The notes: generated by a model not told the origin, from the letters alone. Positions 43,915 to 52,625 are shown, numbered from the stretch's first letter. The stretch is DNA of 64,000 nt from Scandinavium sp036271055 (GCF_036271055.1 NZ_DATBBJ010000059.1:310001-374000); one strand, 5' to 3'. Program-made: numbers and translations.

Positions 43915-43950
43915 CTTTTCATCAACATCGTCATGAAATAAAAATTCAGT

Positions 43951-44025
43951 TGGGGTATCGCCAAGCGGTAAGGCTCTGGTTTCTGATACCAGCATTCCGA
44001 GGTTCGAATCCTCGTACCCCAGCCA
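43951..44025 (+). tRNA. tRNA-Gln (CTG), copy 3, divergent body
   Basis: 75 nt, anticodon CTG at 43983-43985. Its acceptor stem is TGGGGTA with TACCCCA, as in the TTG isoacceptors, the T stem is CGAGG/CCTCG, and the D-anticodon junction is GGCTC rather than GGCAC. It ends the cluster. E. coli K-12 has only two CTG Gln tRNAs here, so one CTG copy is extra. Confidence 0.94.
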
Positions 44026-44032
44026 CTTAAAA

Positions 44033-44066
44033 CAAAAAAGCTCGCTTCTGCGGGCTTTTTTGTTTT
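44033..44066 (+). terminator. Terminator of the tRNA cluster
   Basis: AAAAAAGCTCGC-TTCT-GCGGGCTTTTTT stem followed by TGTTTTTG, eight bases after the last tRNA. Confidence 0.9.
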
Positions 44067-44111
44067 TGTCGTTTCGATAATATCCCCGACATCTTCTGCC
44101 GGGGAATCTGA

Positions 44112-45287
44112 CTACAATCCTAACGCATACTTCAATGCCTGACGTTTCAGGCCCCCCGCTCGCTCAGCGGCCATCAGGCCAATATTACGCAGCATTCTCA
44201 GCGGTGCGAGGTCATTGCTGAAACTGGCGTAAAACAGATCCATGCCGGATTGCATCAGGTAATTATCCGCCATTCGGCGCGTCTGATAACGCTTCAACAC
44301 CGATAAACTCGACCACTCCTCGCCGTGGCTACGTGCATTTGCCAGTACGTCCACCAGCACATCAACATCACGATACCCCAGATTCACGCCCTGCCCGGCC
44401 AGCGGATGAATGGTATGCGCCGCATCGCCCACCAACGCGAGGTTTGGCTGAACGTAACGCAGCGCATGGCGGCGAGTCAGTGGAAACGCACCAGCGGCCA
44501 CAGGTTTAACATTGCCTAAGCGCGATGGGAACGTATTGGCAATCTCTCGTTGAAGTTGATCGAGCGGAAGTGACTGAAGCTGGCGAATACGCGCTGGCGT
44601 GTCGTACCACACCAGTGAGGCCCAGTTATCGAACAGCGGTAGAAAGGCGCGCGGCCCGTTTGGCGTAAACTGCTGCCAGGTGCTGTCACCCGGTTCATTT
44701 TCGCATTGCACGGTTATTAACATGCAGGACTGAGGATATTGCCATGCATGAACGCCGATCCCGGCCATGTGTCGCACCTGAGAGTTCGCGCCATCGGCCC
44801 CCACCGCCAGCTTCGCTTTTAGCTCACTGCCGTCGGTAAAGCCCAGCACATACCCATCACTGCCGTGAAGCAGGGTTTCCAGTGAAGAAGGTACGCACAG
44901 GCTGATGTTTTCATGCGCCTCCAGCGCCTGCCACAGGGCAAGCTGCAGCACGTTGTTTTCCACCATGTATCCGAGTTCGGGCAGCTTCAGTTCTGCAGCG
45001 TTAAACACCACGTGCGCGTTTTCCCACTCCCAGGTTTCCAGTTGGCGATAACGATGAGTGCGCATGACCTGGATGGCCTCCCAGACGCCCAGGCCGCGTA
45101 ACAGCCCTACGGAAGACGCACTGATGGCAGAGATCCGCACATCCGGTGGACTCGCTGGATCAAACTCAGGTGGCGTAGTTTGCTCAATCACGGTTACGGT
45201 GAAGCCTTGTTGCGCCAGACCCAGTGCCAGCGCGCCGCCGACCATTCCGCCGCCCACGATGGCGACATCTGTATGTTGATTGCTCAT
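44112..45287 (-). CDS. ubiF: 3-demethoxyubiquinol 3-hydroxylase UbiF
   Basis: 391 aa, E. coli length. FAD-dependent aromatic hydroxylase of the UbiH/UbiI/UbiF type: N-terminal dinucleotide fold AIVGGGMVGGALALGLA, DG motif in VGADGANSQVRH, and FAD ribityl motif LVGDAAHTIHPLAGQGVNLG. It adds the last hydroxyl in ubiquinone synthesis at the membrane. Divergent from miaB across 139 bp. Confidence 0.97.
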   Translation of the reverse strand: MSNQHTDVAIVGGGMVGGALALGLAQQGFTVTVIEQTTPPEFDPASPPDVRISAISASSVGLLRGLGVWEAIQVMRTHRYRQLETWEWENAHVVFNAAELKLPELGYMVENNVLQLALWQALEAHENISLCVPSSLETLLHGSDGYVLGFTDGSELKAKLAVGADGANSQVRHMAGIGVHAWQYPQSCMLITVQCENEPGDSTWQQFTPNGPRAFLPLFDNWASLVWYDTPARIRQLQSLPLDQLQREIANTFPSRLGNVKPVAAGAFPLTRRHALRYVQPNLALVGDAAHTIHPLAGQGVNLGYRDVDVLVDVLANARSHGEEWSSLSVLKRYQTRRMADNYLMQSGMDLFYASFSNDLAPLRMLRNIGLMAAERAGGLKRQALKYALGL

Positions 45288-45426
45288 GGCTCGTTATCCT
45301 TAAACTTCAATTCTGTAAGTTTACCGGATTTTTTTATCCTTTGTGCGCCGGGTCGGTCATACTGGTCACACTCGCTGCAAAGCATTACAATACGCGCCCT
45401 GCGTTTCCTGAGCATGAGCTAAGTCG

Positions 45427-46860
45427 ATGACAAAAAAACTCCATATTAAAACCTGGGGCTGTCAGATGAACGAGTACGATTCATCAAAGATGGCCGATCT
45501 GCTGGATGCCACCCACGGCTATCAATTGACTGAAAATGCCGAAGAAGCCGATGTGCTGCTACTGAACACCTGTTCAATTCGTGAGAAAGCGCAGGAAAAA
45601 GTTTTCCATTTGCTGGGCCGCTGGAAACACATCAAGGCGAAAAGACCGGATGTGATCATTGGCGTCGGCGGCTGTGTTGCGTCGCAAGAAGGCAAACTGA
45701 TTCGCCAGCGCGCCCACTATGTCGATATTATTTTTGGCCCGCAAACGCTGCACCGCCTGCCTGAAATGATCACCAACATTCGTGGCATGCGCGATCACCG
45801 TAAGCCTATTGTCGACGTCAGCTTCCCGGAAATTGAAAAATTTGACCGTCTGCCAGAGCCACGAGCTGACGGCCCAACGGCGTATGTGTCGATCATCGAA
45901 GGCTGTAACAAATACTGTACTTACTGCGTGGTGCCTTACACACGTGGTGAAGAAGTCAGCCGTCCGTCTGACGATATCCTGTTCGAAGTCGCCCAGCTTG
46001 CGGCGCAGGGTGTGCGCGAAATTCATCTGCTCGGCCAGAACGTAAACGCCTGGCGCGGTGAGAACTACGACGGTAGCACCGGTTGTTTCTCCGAACTGCT
46101 GCGTTTGGTGGCGTCCATCGACGGTATCGATCGTCTGCGCTTTACCACCAGCCATCCGATTGAATTCACCGACGACATCATCGACGTCTATCGCGATACG
46201 CCGGAGCTGGTGAGCTTCCTGCATCTTCCGGTTCAGTGCGGTTCAGACCGCGTGCTGAACCTGATGGGCCGCACGCACACGACGCTGGAATACAAAGCCA
46301 TTATCCGCAAACTGCGTGAAGCGCGCCCGGACATTCAAATCAGCTCTGACTTTATCGTCGGCTTCCCGGGTGAAACCAATGAAGACTTCGAGAAGACCAT
46401 GAAGCTCATTGCCGATGTGAATATGGACGTCAGCTACAGCTTTATCTTCTCTGCGCGTCCGGGTACGCCTGCGGCAGACATGGTCGATGATGTTCCGGAA
46501 GAAGACAAAAAGCAGCGCCTGTACATTCTGCAAGAACGCCTAAACCAGCAGGCGATGGCATGGAGTCGCCGTATGGTGGGCACTGTGCAGCGTATTCTGG
46601 TCGAAGGGACTTCGCGTAAGAGCGTGATGGAGTTAACCGGACGCACCGAAAATAACCGCGTGGTGAACTTCGAGGGGACGCCAGATATGGTGGGCAAATT
46701 CGTCGATGTGGAAATCGTTGACGTTTATACCAACTCTCTGCGCGGCAAACTGGTTCGCACCGAAGCGGAAATGGGGCTTCGCGTGGTGGAATCACCGGAA
46801 TCCGTTATCGCGCGTACCCGCAAAGAAAACGATCTCGGCGTCGGTTCCTTCCAGCCGTAA
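45427..46860 (+). CDS. miaB: tRNA 2-methylthio-N6-isopentenyladenosine-37 synthase MiaB
   Basis: 477 aa (E. coli 474). N-terminal UPF0004 domain with Cys12, Cys49 and Cys83 for the auxiliary cluster, radical SAM core with CNKYCTYC (Cys160, Cys164, Cys167), and a C-terminal TRAM domain (about 380-445). It adds a methylthio group to i6A37 of tRNAs reading UNN codons. Ends in a short basic-acidic tail. Followed by ybeZ after about 150 bp. Confidence 0.98.
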   Translation: MTKKLHIKTWGCQMNEYDSSKMADLLDATHGYQLTENAEEADVLLLNTCSIREKAQEKVFHLLGRWKHIKAKRPDVIIGVGGCVASQEGKLIRQRAHYVDIIFGPQTLHRLPEMITNIRGMRDHRKPIVDVSFPEIEKFDRLPEPRADGPTAYVSIIEGCNKYCTYCVVPYTRGEEVSRPSDDILFEVAQLAAQGVREIHLLGQNVNAWRGENYDGSTGCFSELLRLVASIDGIDRLRFTTSHPIEFTDDIIDVYRDTPELVSFLHLPVQCGSDRVLNLMGRTHTTLEYKAIIRKLREARPDIQISSDFIVGFPGETNEDFEKTMKLIADVNMDVSYSFIFSARPGTPAADMVDDVPEEDKKQRLYILQERLNQQAMAWSRRMVGTVQRILVEGTSRKSVMELTGRTENNRVVNFEGTPDMVGKFVDVEIVDVYTNSLRGKLVRTEAEMGLRVVESPESVIARTRKENDLGVGSFQP

Positions 46861-47014
46861 TTCCAGCGGCCTGTCCCTTCGGGCAGGCCCTTGCATTTCC
46901 CCGCCCTGCCCCCAGATCAATTGCAATGCTTGCGCCTTTAAACACTGGCGTGAATAATTTCCTTTGAACAGGTTCAAAAACGCCCGTCGAGGCAATAGGC
47001 AAAAGAGGAACAGT

Positions 47015-48070
47015 TTGAATACAGAAACGCGTGAAATTACCCTGGAGCCGGCAGACAACAACCGCCTGCTGAGCCTCTGCGGCCCGTTTGATGACAACAT
47101 CAAACATCTGGAGCGACGACTGGGTATCGAAATCAACCGCCGCGATAATTACTTCAAACTCACCGGACGCGCCATCTGCGTTAACGCAGCCGCGGATATC
47201 CTGCGCAGCCTGTACGTCGATACGGCCCCAATGCGCGGCCAGACTCAGGATATTGAACCGGAACAGATTCACCTGGCTATCAAAGAAGCCCGCGTGCTGG
47301 AACAAAGTGCTGACAGCGTGCCGGACTACGGCAAAGCCATCAACATCAAGACTAAGCGGGGCGTGATTAAACCGCGTACGCCAAATCAGGCCCAATACAT
47401 CGCCAATATTCTCGACCACGACATCACTTTCGGCGTGGGTCCTGCAGGTACGGGTAAAACCTACCTGGCCGTTGCCGCCGCAGTCGATGCGCTGGAGCGC
47501 CAGGAAATTCGCCGTATTCTGCTGACCCGACCGGCGGTGGAGGCTGGTGAAAAATTAGGCTTCCTGCCAGGCGATCTCAGTCAGAAAGTCGATCCGTATC
47601 TGCGCCCGCTGTATGACGCACTGTTCGAGATGCTTGGCTTTGAAAAAGTCGAAAAGCTCATTGAACGCAACGTCATTGAAGTTGCGCCACTGGCCTATAT
47701 GCGCGGACGTACGCTCAACGATGCGTTCATCATTCTCGATGAAAGCCAGAACACCACCATTGAACAAATGAAGATGTTCCTGACGCGTATCGGCTTTAAC
47801 TCGAAAGCGGTGATCACGGGTGACATTACCCAGATTGACCTGCCGCGTAACCTGAAATCCGGTCTGCGTCATGCCATTGAAGTGTTGGCGGAAGTGGACG
47901 AAATCAGCTTCAACTTCTTCCACAGCGAAGACGTGGTGCGCCATCCGGTTGTCGCCCGGATCGTTAACGCGTATGAAGCGTGGGAAGAAGCCGATCAAAA
48001 ACGTAAAGCCGAGCAGGCCGCCGAGCGCAAACGCGAAGCGCTGGCAACGCAGGAGCATGAGCAAAAATGA
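47015..48070 (+). CDS. ybeZ: PhoH-like ATPase YbeZ (PhoL)
   Basis: 351 aa from a TTG at 47015 that has AGAGG six bases upstream and gives MNTETREITLEPADNNRLL, matching the known N-terminus. An earlier TTG at 46964 lacks a ribosome site. N-terminal KH-like part (about 10-100) and a PhoH ATPase with Walker A GPAGTGKTYLA and Walker B AFIILDESQN. It partners YbeY in 16S rRNA maturation. Its TGA overlaps the ybeY ATG. Confidence 0.95.
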   Translation: MNTETREITLEPADNNRLLSLCGPFDDNIKHLERRLGIEINRRDNYFKLTGRAICVNAAADILRSLYVDTAPMRGQTQDIEPEQIHLAIKEARVLEQSADSVPDYGKAINIKTKRGVIKPRTPNQAQYIANILDHDITFGVGPAGTGKTYLAVAAAVDALERQEIRRILLTRPAVEAGEKLGFLPGDLSQKVDPYLRPLYDALFEMLGFEKVEKLIERNVIEVAPLAYMRGRTLNDAFIILDESQNTTIEQMKMFLTRIGFNSKAVITGDITQIDLPRNLKSGLRHAIEVLAEVDEISFNFFHSEDVVRHPVVARIVNAYEAWEEADQKRKAEQAAERKREALATQEHEQK

Positions 48071-48534
48071 GTTCGGTTATTTTAGATTTACAGATAGCGA
48101 CAGAAAACGAAAACGGCCTGCCGCTGGAAGCGGAGTTTCAGCGTTGGCTGGACGCGACTATTCCGGCGTTCCAGGAAGAGTCAGAAGTGACGATTCGTCT
48201 GGTGGATGAAGCCGAAAGCCACGAACTGAACATGACCTATCGTGGCAAAGACAAGTCCACCAATGTGCTCTCTTTCCCGTTTGAAGCGCCGCCGGGCATC
48301 GAAATGCCGTTGCTCGGCGACCTGATCATCTGTCGCCAGGTGGTGGAACGCGAAGCTGAAGAACAGGGCAAACCGCTCGAAGCCCACTGGGCGCATATGG
48401 TCATCCACGGTAGCTTGCATCTGCTCGGTTACGACCATATTGAAGACGAAGAAGCCGAAGAGATGGAAAGTCTGGAAACAGAGATAATGCTTGCTCTGAA
48501 CTATGATGATCCGTACATTGCCGAGAAAGAGTAA
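48067..48534 (+). CDS. ybeY: Endoribonuclease YbeY
   Basis: 155 aa, E. coli length. Zinc-binding H3 motif HGSLHLLGYDH (His114, His118, His124). Single-strand RNase for 16S rRNA 3' maturation and late ribosome quality control. ATGA overlap with ybeZ means coupled translation. A hairpin (48535-48562) with only a weak T tract follows its stop. Confidence 0.98.
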   Translation: MSSVILDLQIATENENGLPLEAEFQRWLDATIPAFQEESEVTIRLVDEAESHELNMTYRGKDKSTNVLSFPFEAPPGIEMPLLGDLIICRQVVEREAEEQGKPLEAHWAHMVIHGSLHLLGYDHIEDEEAEEMESLETEIMLALNYDDPYIAEKE

Positions 48535-48635
48535 CCAGGGCGGCAGTTAAAAGCCGCCCTGGCATTTTATGCCGTCTGACGCTGAGTTTACGCGCGACGG
48601 CGAACATTTATTAACATGAGACCCCACACGACGCC

Positions 48636-49514
48636 ATGAGCGACGACAACTCACACAGTAGCGACACCTTAACCAGCAAAAAGGGATTCTTCTCCCTCTT
48701 ACTGAGCCAGCTCTTCCACGGCGAACCGAAAAACCGTGATGAACTTCTGGCGCTGATCCGTGATTCCGGGCAAAACGATCTTATCGACGAAGATACGCGT
48801 GACATGCTCGAAGGGGTAATGGATATTGCAGACCAACGCGTCCGTGACATCATGATCCCCCGCTCTCAAATGATCACCCTGAAACGTAACCAGACGCTGG
48901 ACGAATGCCTCGATGTCATTATCGAGTCCGCCCACTCACGTTTCCCGGTGATCAGCGAAGATAAAGATCACATCGAAGGGATTCTGATGGCCAAAGATTT
49001 GCTGCCGTTTATGCGCAGCGATTCCGAAGCTTTCAGCATGGATAAAGTGTTACGCCAGGCGGTGGTGGTGCCGGAAAGCAAGCGGGTTGATCGCATGCTG
49101 AAAGAGTTCCGTTCCCAGCGCTACCACATGGCGATTGTGATTGACGAATTTGGCGGCGTTTCGGGTCTGGTGACCATCGAAGACATCCTCGAACTTATCG
49201 TTGGCGAAATTGAAGACGAATATGATGAAGAAGACGACATCAATTTCCGTCAGTTAAGCCGTCACACCTGGACCGTTCGCGCATTGGCCTCGATTGAAGA
49301 CTTTAACGATGCGTACGGTACACACTTCAACGATGACGAAGTGGATACCATCGGCGGTCTGGTGATGCAGGCATTCGGTCATCTGCCTGCTCGCGGTGAA
49401 TCCATTGTCATTGATGGTTACCAGTTCAAAGTTGCGATGGCTGACAGCCGTCGTATCATCCAGGTTCACGTCAAACTTCCGGAAGATGCGCCACAGCCTA
49501 ATCTGGACGATTAA
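48636..49514 (+). CDS. ybeX: CorC/YbeX, CBS-domain protein linked to magnesium handling and ribosomes
   Basis: 292 aa, no transmembrane segments. Two CBS domains (about 70-190, with RDIMIPRSQMITL and FGGVSGLVTIEDILELIVGE) and a C-terminal transporter-associated CorC-HlyC domain (about 210-282). It is cytoplasmic. The E. coli protein is linked to magnesium/cobalt efflux and more recently to ribosome metabolism; the exact role is unsettled. The neighbours ybeY and lnt are as in E. coli. Confidence 0.96.
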   Translation: MSDDNSHSSDTLTSKKGFFSLLLSQLFHGEPKNRDELLALIRDSGQNDLIDEDTRDMLEGVMDIADQRVRDIMIPRSQMITLKRNQTLDECLDVIIESAHSRFPVISEDKDHIEGILMAKDLLPFMRSDSEAFSMDKVLRQAVVVPESKRVDRMLKEFRSQRYHMAIVIDEFGGVSGLVTIEDILELIVGEIEDEYDEEDDINFRQLSRHTWTVRALASIEDFNDAYGTHFNDDEVDTIGGLVMQAFGHLPARGESIVIDGYQFKVAMADSRRIIQVHVKLPEDAPQPNLDD

Positions 49515-49537
49515 TTTTTAAGGGACGACAACGCTAA

Positions 49538-51076
49538 ATGGCATTTGCCTCTCTCATTCAACGCCAGCGCATTCGTTTGCTGCTGGCGCTTCTTTTCGGT
49601 GCCTGCGGAACGCTGGCTTTTTCCCCTTATGATTTCTGGCCTGCGGCGATTGTGTCGCTTGTCGGGTTGCAGGGATTAACGCTTAATCGTCGTCCACTGC
49701 AAAGCGCCTGGATTGGCTATTTCTGGGGCCTCGGTCTGTTCGGTTCCGGCATCAACTGGGTTTACGTCAGCATCGCGCAATTTGGCGGTATGCCAGGTCC
49801 GGTGAACGTGTTCCTTGTGGTGCTGCTTGCCGCTTACCTTTCGCTGTATACCGGGCTGTTTGCCGGTGTGCTGTCGCGCCTGTGGCCGAAAGCCAACTGG
49901 ATACGCGTTGCCATTGCCGCGCCTGCCGTCTGGCAACTCACCGAATTCTTGCGCGGATGGGTGTTGACCGGCTTCCCGTGGCTACAGTTTGGCTACAGCC
50001 AGATTGACGGCCCGCTGAAAGGCCTGGCTCCGGTGATGGGCGTTGAGACCATCAACTTCCTGCTGATGATCGTCAGTGGTTTACTGGCGCTGGCGCTGGC
50101 AACCCGCAACTGGCGACCACTGGTTGTTGCCATAGTGCTGTTCGCCCTGCCCTTCCCGCTACGCTATATCCAGTGGTATCAACTGCTGCCTGCCCGCACC
50201 ACTCAGGTGTCGCTGGTCCAGGGGAATATCCCACAGTCGCTGAAATGGGACGAGAAAGAGCTGATTAATACGCTGAAAATTTATCTCGATGCCACTGAAA
50301 AAGTGATGGGAAAATCTCAACTGATTATCTGGCCAGAATCAGCGATCCCTGATCTCGAAATCAATCAGCAGCGTCTGCTCAGCATGATGGACGATATGCT
50401 GCGCGCCAAAAACAGCTCGCTGATTACCGGTGTGGTGGATTCACGTCTTAACGCCAAAAACCGTTACGACACTTACAACACCATCATCACGCTTGGCAAA
50501 GACAATCCGTACAGCTACAACTCGACGGATCGCTACAACAAAAATCACCTGGTGCCGTTTGGTGAGTTTGTGCCGCTGGAGTCTATCCTGCGACCGTTAG
50601 CGCCGTTCTTTGACCTGCCGATGTCGTCATTCAGCCGTGGGCCTTATGTGCAGCCGCAGCTTTCTGCGCATAACCTGAAACTGACACCCGCTATTTGCTA
50701 TGAAATCATTCTTGGCGAACAGGTACGCGACAATTTCCGTCCGGATACTGATTTCCTGCTGACCATCTCAAACGATGCATGGTTCGGTAAATCCATCGGG
50801 CCGTGGCAGCATTTCCAGATGGCGCGGATGCGTGCGCTGGAACTGGCGCGTCCGCTGCTGCGTAGCACTAACAACGGCATCACTGCGGTTATCGATCCGC
50901 ATGGCGACGTGCAGGCGATGATCCCGCAGTTCACTCGCGAAGTGCTGACCACCACGGTGACGCCGACAACGGGCCTGACGCCGTATGCACGCTTCGGCAA
51001 CTGGCCGCTGTGGATCCTCGCCGCGCTGTTTGGCTTTGGTGCGCTGGTCATGAGTCTGCGTCAGCGCCGTCGTTAA
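49538..51076 (+). CDS. lnt: Apolipoprotein N-acyltransferase
   Basis: 512 aa, E. coli length. N-terminal six to seven transmembrane helices and a periplasmic nitrilase-like domain with catalytic Glu in WPESAIPDLE, Lys in NKNHLVPFGEF and Cys387 in AICYEIILGE, then a final membrane helix. It adds the third acyl chain to lipoproteins such as ChiQ and LptE in this window. 23 bp after ybeX. Confidence 0.98.
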   Translation: MAFASLIQRQRIRLLLALLFGACGTLAFSPYDFWPAAIVSLVGLQGLTLNRRPLQSAWIGYFWGLGLFGSGINWVYVSIAQFGGMPGPVNVFLVVLLAAYLSLYTGLFAGVLSRLWPKANWIRVAIAAPAVWQLTEFLRGWVLTGFPWLQFGYSQIDGPLKGLAPVMGVETINFLLMIVSGLLALALATRNWRPLVVAIVLFALPFPLRYIQWYQLLPARTTQVSLVQGNIPQSLKWDEKELINTLKIYLDATEKVMGKSQLIIWPESAIPDLEINQQRLLSMMDDMLRAKNSSLITGVVDSRLNAKNRYDTYNTIITLGKDNPYSYNSTDRYNKNHLVPFGEFVPLESILRPLAPFFDLPMSSFSRGPYVQPQLSAHNLKLTPAICYEIILGEQVRDNFRPDTDFLLTISNDAWFGKSIGPWQHFQMARMRALELARPLLRSTNNGITAVIDPHGDVQAMIPQFTREVLTTTVTPTTGLTPYARFGNWPLWILAALFGFGALVMSLRQRRR

Positions 51077-51083
51077 TTCTCTC

Positions 51084-51113
51084 CGCCGGGTGGCGCTACG
51101 CTGACCCGGCCTA
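51084..51113. repeat. Single REP element after lnt
   Basis: GCCGGGTGGCGCTACGCTGA, then CCCGGCCTAC: classic REP palindrome with its GCCTAC tail, eight bases after lnt. Confidence 0.9.
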
Positions 51114-51152
51114 CTTTTCCTTCCCCGTAAGACTCCGCACAGATGCCATTTC

Positions 51153-51168
51153 TGGCACGCCAATTGCT
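51153..51168 (+). promoter_or_regulatory. Sigma-54 promoter of gltI
   Basis: TGGCAC-GCCAA-TTGCT is an exact fit to the -24/-12 consensus TGGCAC-N5-TTGCW with correct spacing of GG and GC. It is the known kind of promoter for gltI in E. coli, linking glutamate/aspartate uptake to nitrogen status. Start of transcription would be near 51180. Confidence 0.85.
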
Positions 51169-51225
51169 ATATCAATTCAGTGAGCTACGTTATTTCGCGT
51201 CAGTGCAACCCGGTCGCACTAGCCT

Positions 51226-51266
51226 TGCTCATCGGTGGCACCTTTTTGGTGCATGAGAGCATTTTT
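51226..51266 (+). terminator. Terminator-like hairpin in the gltI leader
   Basis: TGCTCAT and GCACC pair with GGTGC and ATGAGAGCA around a TTTTT loop, with small bulges, and are followed by TTTTT. It could be an attenuator for transcripts starting at the sigma-54 promoter. Function is not shown. Confidence 0.45.
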
Positions 51267-51386
51267 GCCTTAAAACGGTGCGGCGCACTTCGCAAAAACA
51301 AACAATAACGCAGCAAAATCTTTACATTAAGCCAGACTAAATGTTAACAAACTGGCTTAACACTGCACACAAAAGTGGCAGGCTAT

Positions 51387-51404
51387 AACAACACAACACT
51401 CACA
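51387..51404 (+). promoter_or_regulatory. Candidate GcvB target in the gltI leader
   Basis: AACAACACAACACTCACA, about 60 to 44 bases before the ATG, is the kind and place of C/A-rich site that GcvB binds in Salmonella gltI mRNA. A second C/A-rich run lies at 51294-51321. Confidence 0.6.
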
Positions 51405-51447
51405 TGGGTATCTGCGCGTCCCTGACGCTGCGATAAGGAGTTTGGAT

Positions 51448-52353
51448 ATGCAATTACGTAAACTGGCCACAGCAATGCTGGTGATGGGAATGTCCGCTGG
51501 CGTTGTCCATGCAGAAGACGCACCTGCGGCTGGCAGCACGCTCGACAAGATCGCCAAAAATGGCGTGATTGTGGTCGGCCACCGTGAATCATCCGTACCG
51601 TTCTCTTACTACGACAACCAGCAGAAAGTCGTGGGTTACTCCCAGGATTACTCCAACGCCATCGTTGACGCTATCAAGAAGAAGCTCAACAAGCCGGACT
51701 TGCAGGTTAAGCTAATCCCAATTACGTCTCAGAACCGCATTCCGCTGTTGCAGAACGGCACCTTTGACTTCGAGTGTGGCTCGACCACCAACAACCTCGA
51801 ACGTCAGAAACAAGCAGCGTTCTCAGACACTATCTTCGTGGTCGGCACCCGTCTGCTGGTCAAGAAAGGTGGCCCAATCAAAGATTTCGCCGACCTGAAA
51901 GGCAAAGCGGTCGTGGTGACGTCCGGTACGACCTCTGAAGTGCTGCTGCACAAACTGAACGACGACAAGAAAATGGACATGCGCATCATCAGCGCCAAAG
52001 ACCATGGCGACTCTTTCCGTACGCTGGAAAGCGGTCGCGCGGTGGCGTTTATGATGGATGACGCCCTGCTGGCGGGTGAACGTGCGAAAGCGAAGAAACC
52101 AGACAACTGGGAAATCCTTGGCACGCCGCAGTCCAAAGAAGCCTACGGCTGTATGCTGCGTAAAGACGATCCTCAGTTCAAAAAGCTGATGGATGACACT
52201 ATCGCTCAGGCGCAGACCTCCGGTGAAGCATCGAAATGGTTCGAGAAATGGTTCAAAAACCCAATTCCACCGAAGAACCTGAACATGAACTTTGAACTGT
52301 CTGACGACATGAAAGCACTGTTCAAAGCCCCTAACGACAAAGCCGTTAACTAA
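51448..52353 (+). CDS. gltI: Glutamate/aspartate periplasmic binding protein
   Basis: 301 aa from MQLRKLATAMLVMGMSAGVV at 51448, seven bases after AGGAG; a TTG two codons earlier is less likely. Signal peptide cleaved near HA-ED (residue 22-23). SBP family 3 fold with HRESSVPFSYYD and CGSTTNN. It delivers glutamate and aspartate to GltJKL. First gene of gltIJKL; the 3' region holds SroC and an ERIC. Confidence 0.98.
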   Translation: MQLRKLATAMLVMGMSAGVVHAEDAPAAGSTLDKIAKNGVIVVGHRESSVPFSYYDNQQKVVGYSQDYSNAIVDAIKKKLNKPDLQVKLIPITSQNRIPLLQNGTFDFECGSTTNNLERQKQAAFSDTIFVVGTRLLVKKGGPIKDFADLKGKAVVVTSGTTSEVLLHKLNDDKKMDMRIISAKDHGDSFRTLESGRAVAFMMDDALLAGERAKAKKPDNWEILGTPQSKEAYGCMLRKDDPQFKKLMDDTIAQAQTSGEASKWFEKWFKNPIPPKNLNMNFELSDDMKALFKAPNDKAVN

Positions 52354-52452
52354 TTAAAACAACGATGGGCGGGTTCACCTGCCCTCTCGATTGTGAGGAA
52401 ACACGGACAGACACTATGTTGAATGGTCGTTCCCCACTCAACATGAAATAAC

Positions 52453-52577
52453 TTACACAAAATCATTCGTGCTGTATCGCGGCGGCAACGGAGTGCATCC
52501 CCGGGAGCTTACATAAGTAAGTGACCGGGGTGAACGACGGCAGCCAACAAAGAGACAGCGCGAAGGATGACGTGTAA
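52453..52577 (+). repeat. ERIC element between gltI and gltJ
   Basis: 125 bp with inverted ends (TTACACAAAATCATTCG and CGAAGGATGACGTGTAA) and cores GAGTGCATCCCCGGGAGCTT and AAGTAAGTGACCGGGGTGAA. It reads in the direction of the operon. Confidence 0.93.
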
Positions 52578-52597
52578 AAGTTTCCTTAGCAGTCTTA

Positions 52598-52625
52598 GAG
52601 GGTAGCCCTGCTACCCTTTTTTTTT
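52598..52625 (+). terminator. Terminator between gltI and gltJ
   Basis: GGGTAGC-CCT-GCTACCC followed by nine or more T. Partial termination here would set the excess of binding protein over GltJKL and give SroC its 3' end. Confidence 0.9.

Larger units (their letters stand above)
51077..51447. promoter_or_regulatory. gltI upstream region
   Basis: 371 bp without a gene. In order: a single REP (51084-51113), a sigma-54 promoter (51153-51168), a hairpin with a T run (51226-51266), and two C/A-rich stretches (51294-51321 and 51387-51404). AAGGAG lies seven bases before the gltI ATG. Confidence 0.8.
52354..52625 (+). ncRNA. sroC: SroC-like small RNA from the gltI-gltJ gap, interrupted by an ERIC element
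   Basis: In E. coli and Salmonella the gltI-gltJ gap encodes SroC, an RNA of about 150 nt released from the gltI message and ending at a terminator; it sponges GcvB. Here the gap has a hairpin-forming GGGCGGGTTCACCTGCCC, GAGGAAACACGGACAG, then a 125-bp ERIC, then a terminator at 52598-52625. Without the ERIC the gap is 147 bp, near the known SroC length. The exact 5' end is not visible in sequence; bounds are the gap up to the terminator. Confidence 0.55.

Noticed and set aside
43266..43995. Open frames across the tRNA cluster with repeated peptides such as GCRDSNPGMLVSETSALPLG on the minus strand
   Set aside because: They are translations of repeated tRNA genes. The periodic peptide comes from the tRNA repeats and there is no ribosome site or family.
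43247..44025. Regularly spaced repeats that might be taken for a CRISPR array
   Set aside because: The repeats are 75-77 nt tRNAs with cloverleaf pairing and CCA ends; no cas genes are near.
48535..48570. Terminator after ybeY
   Set aside because: The stem is strong but the T tract is poor, and ybeX follows in the same direction; it may be only an RNA hairpin.
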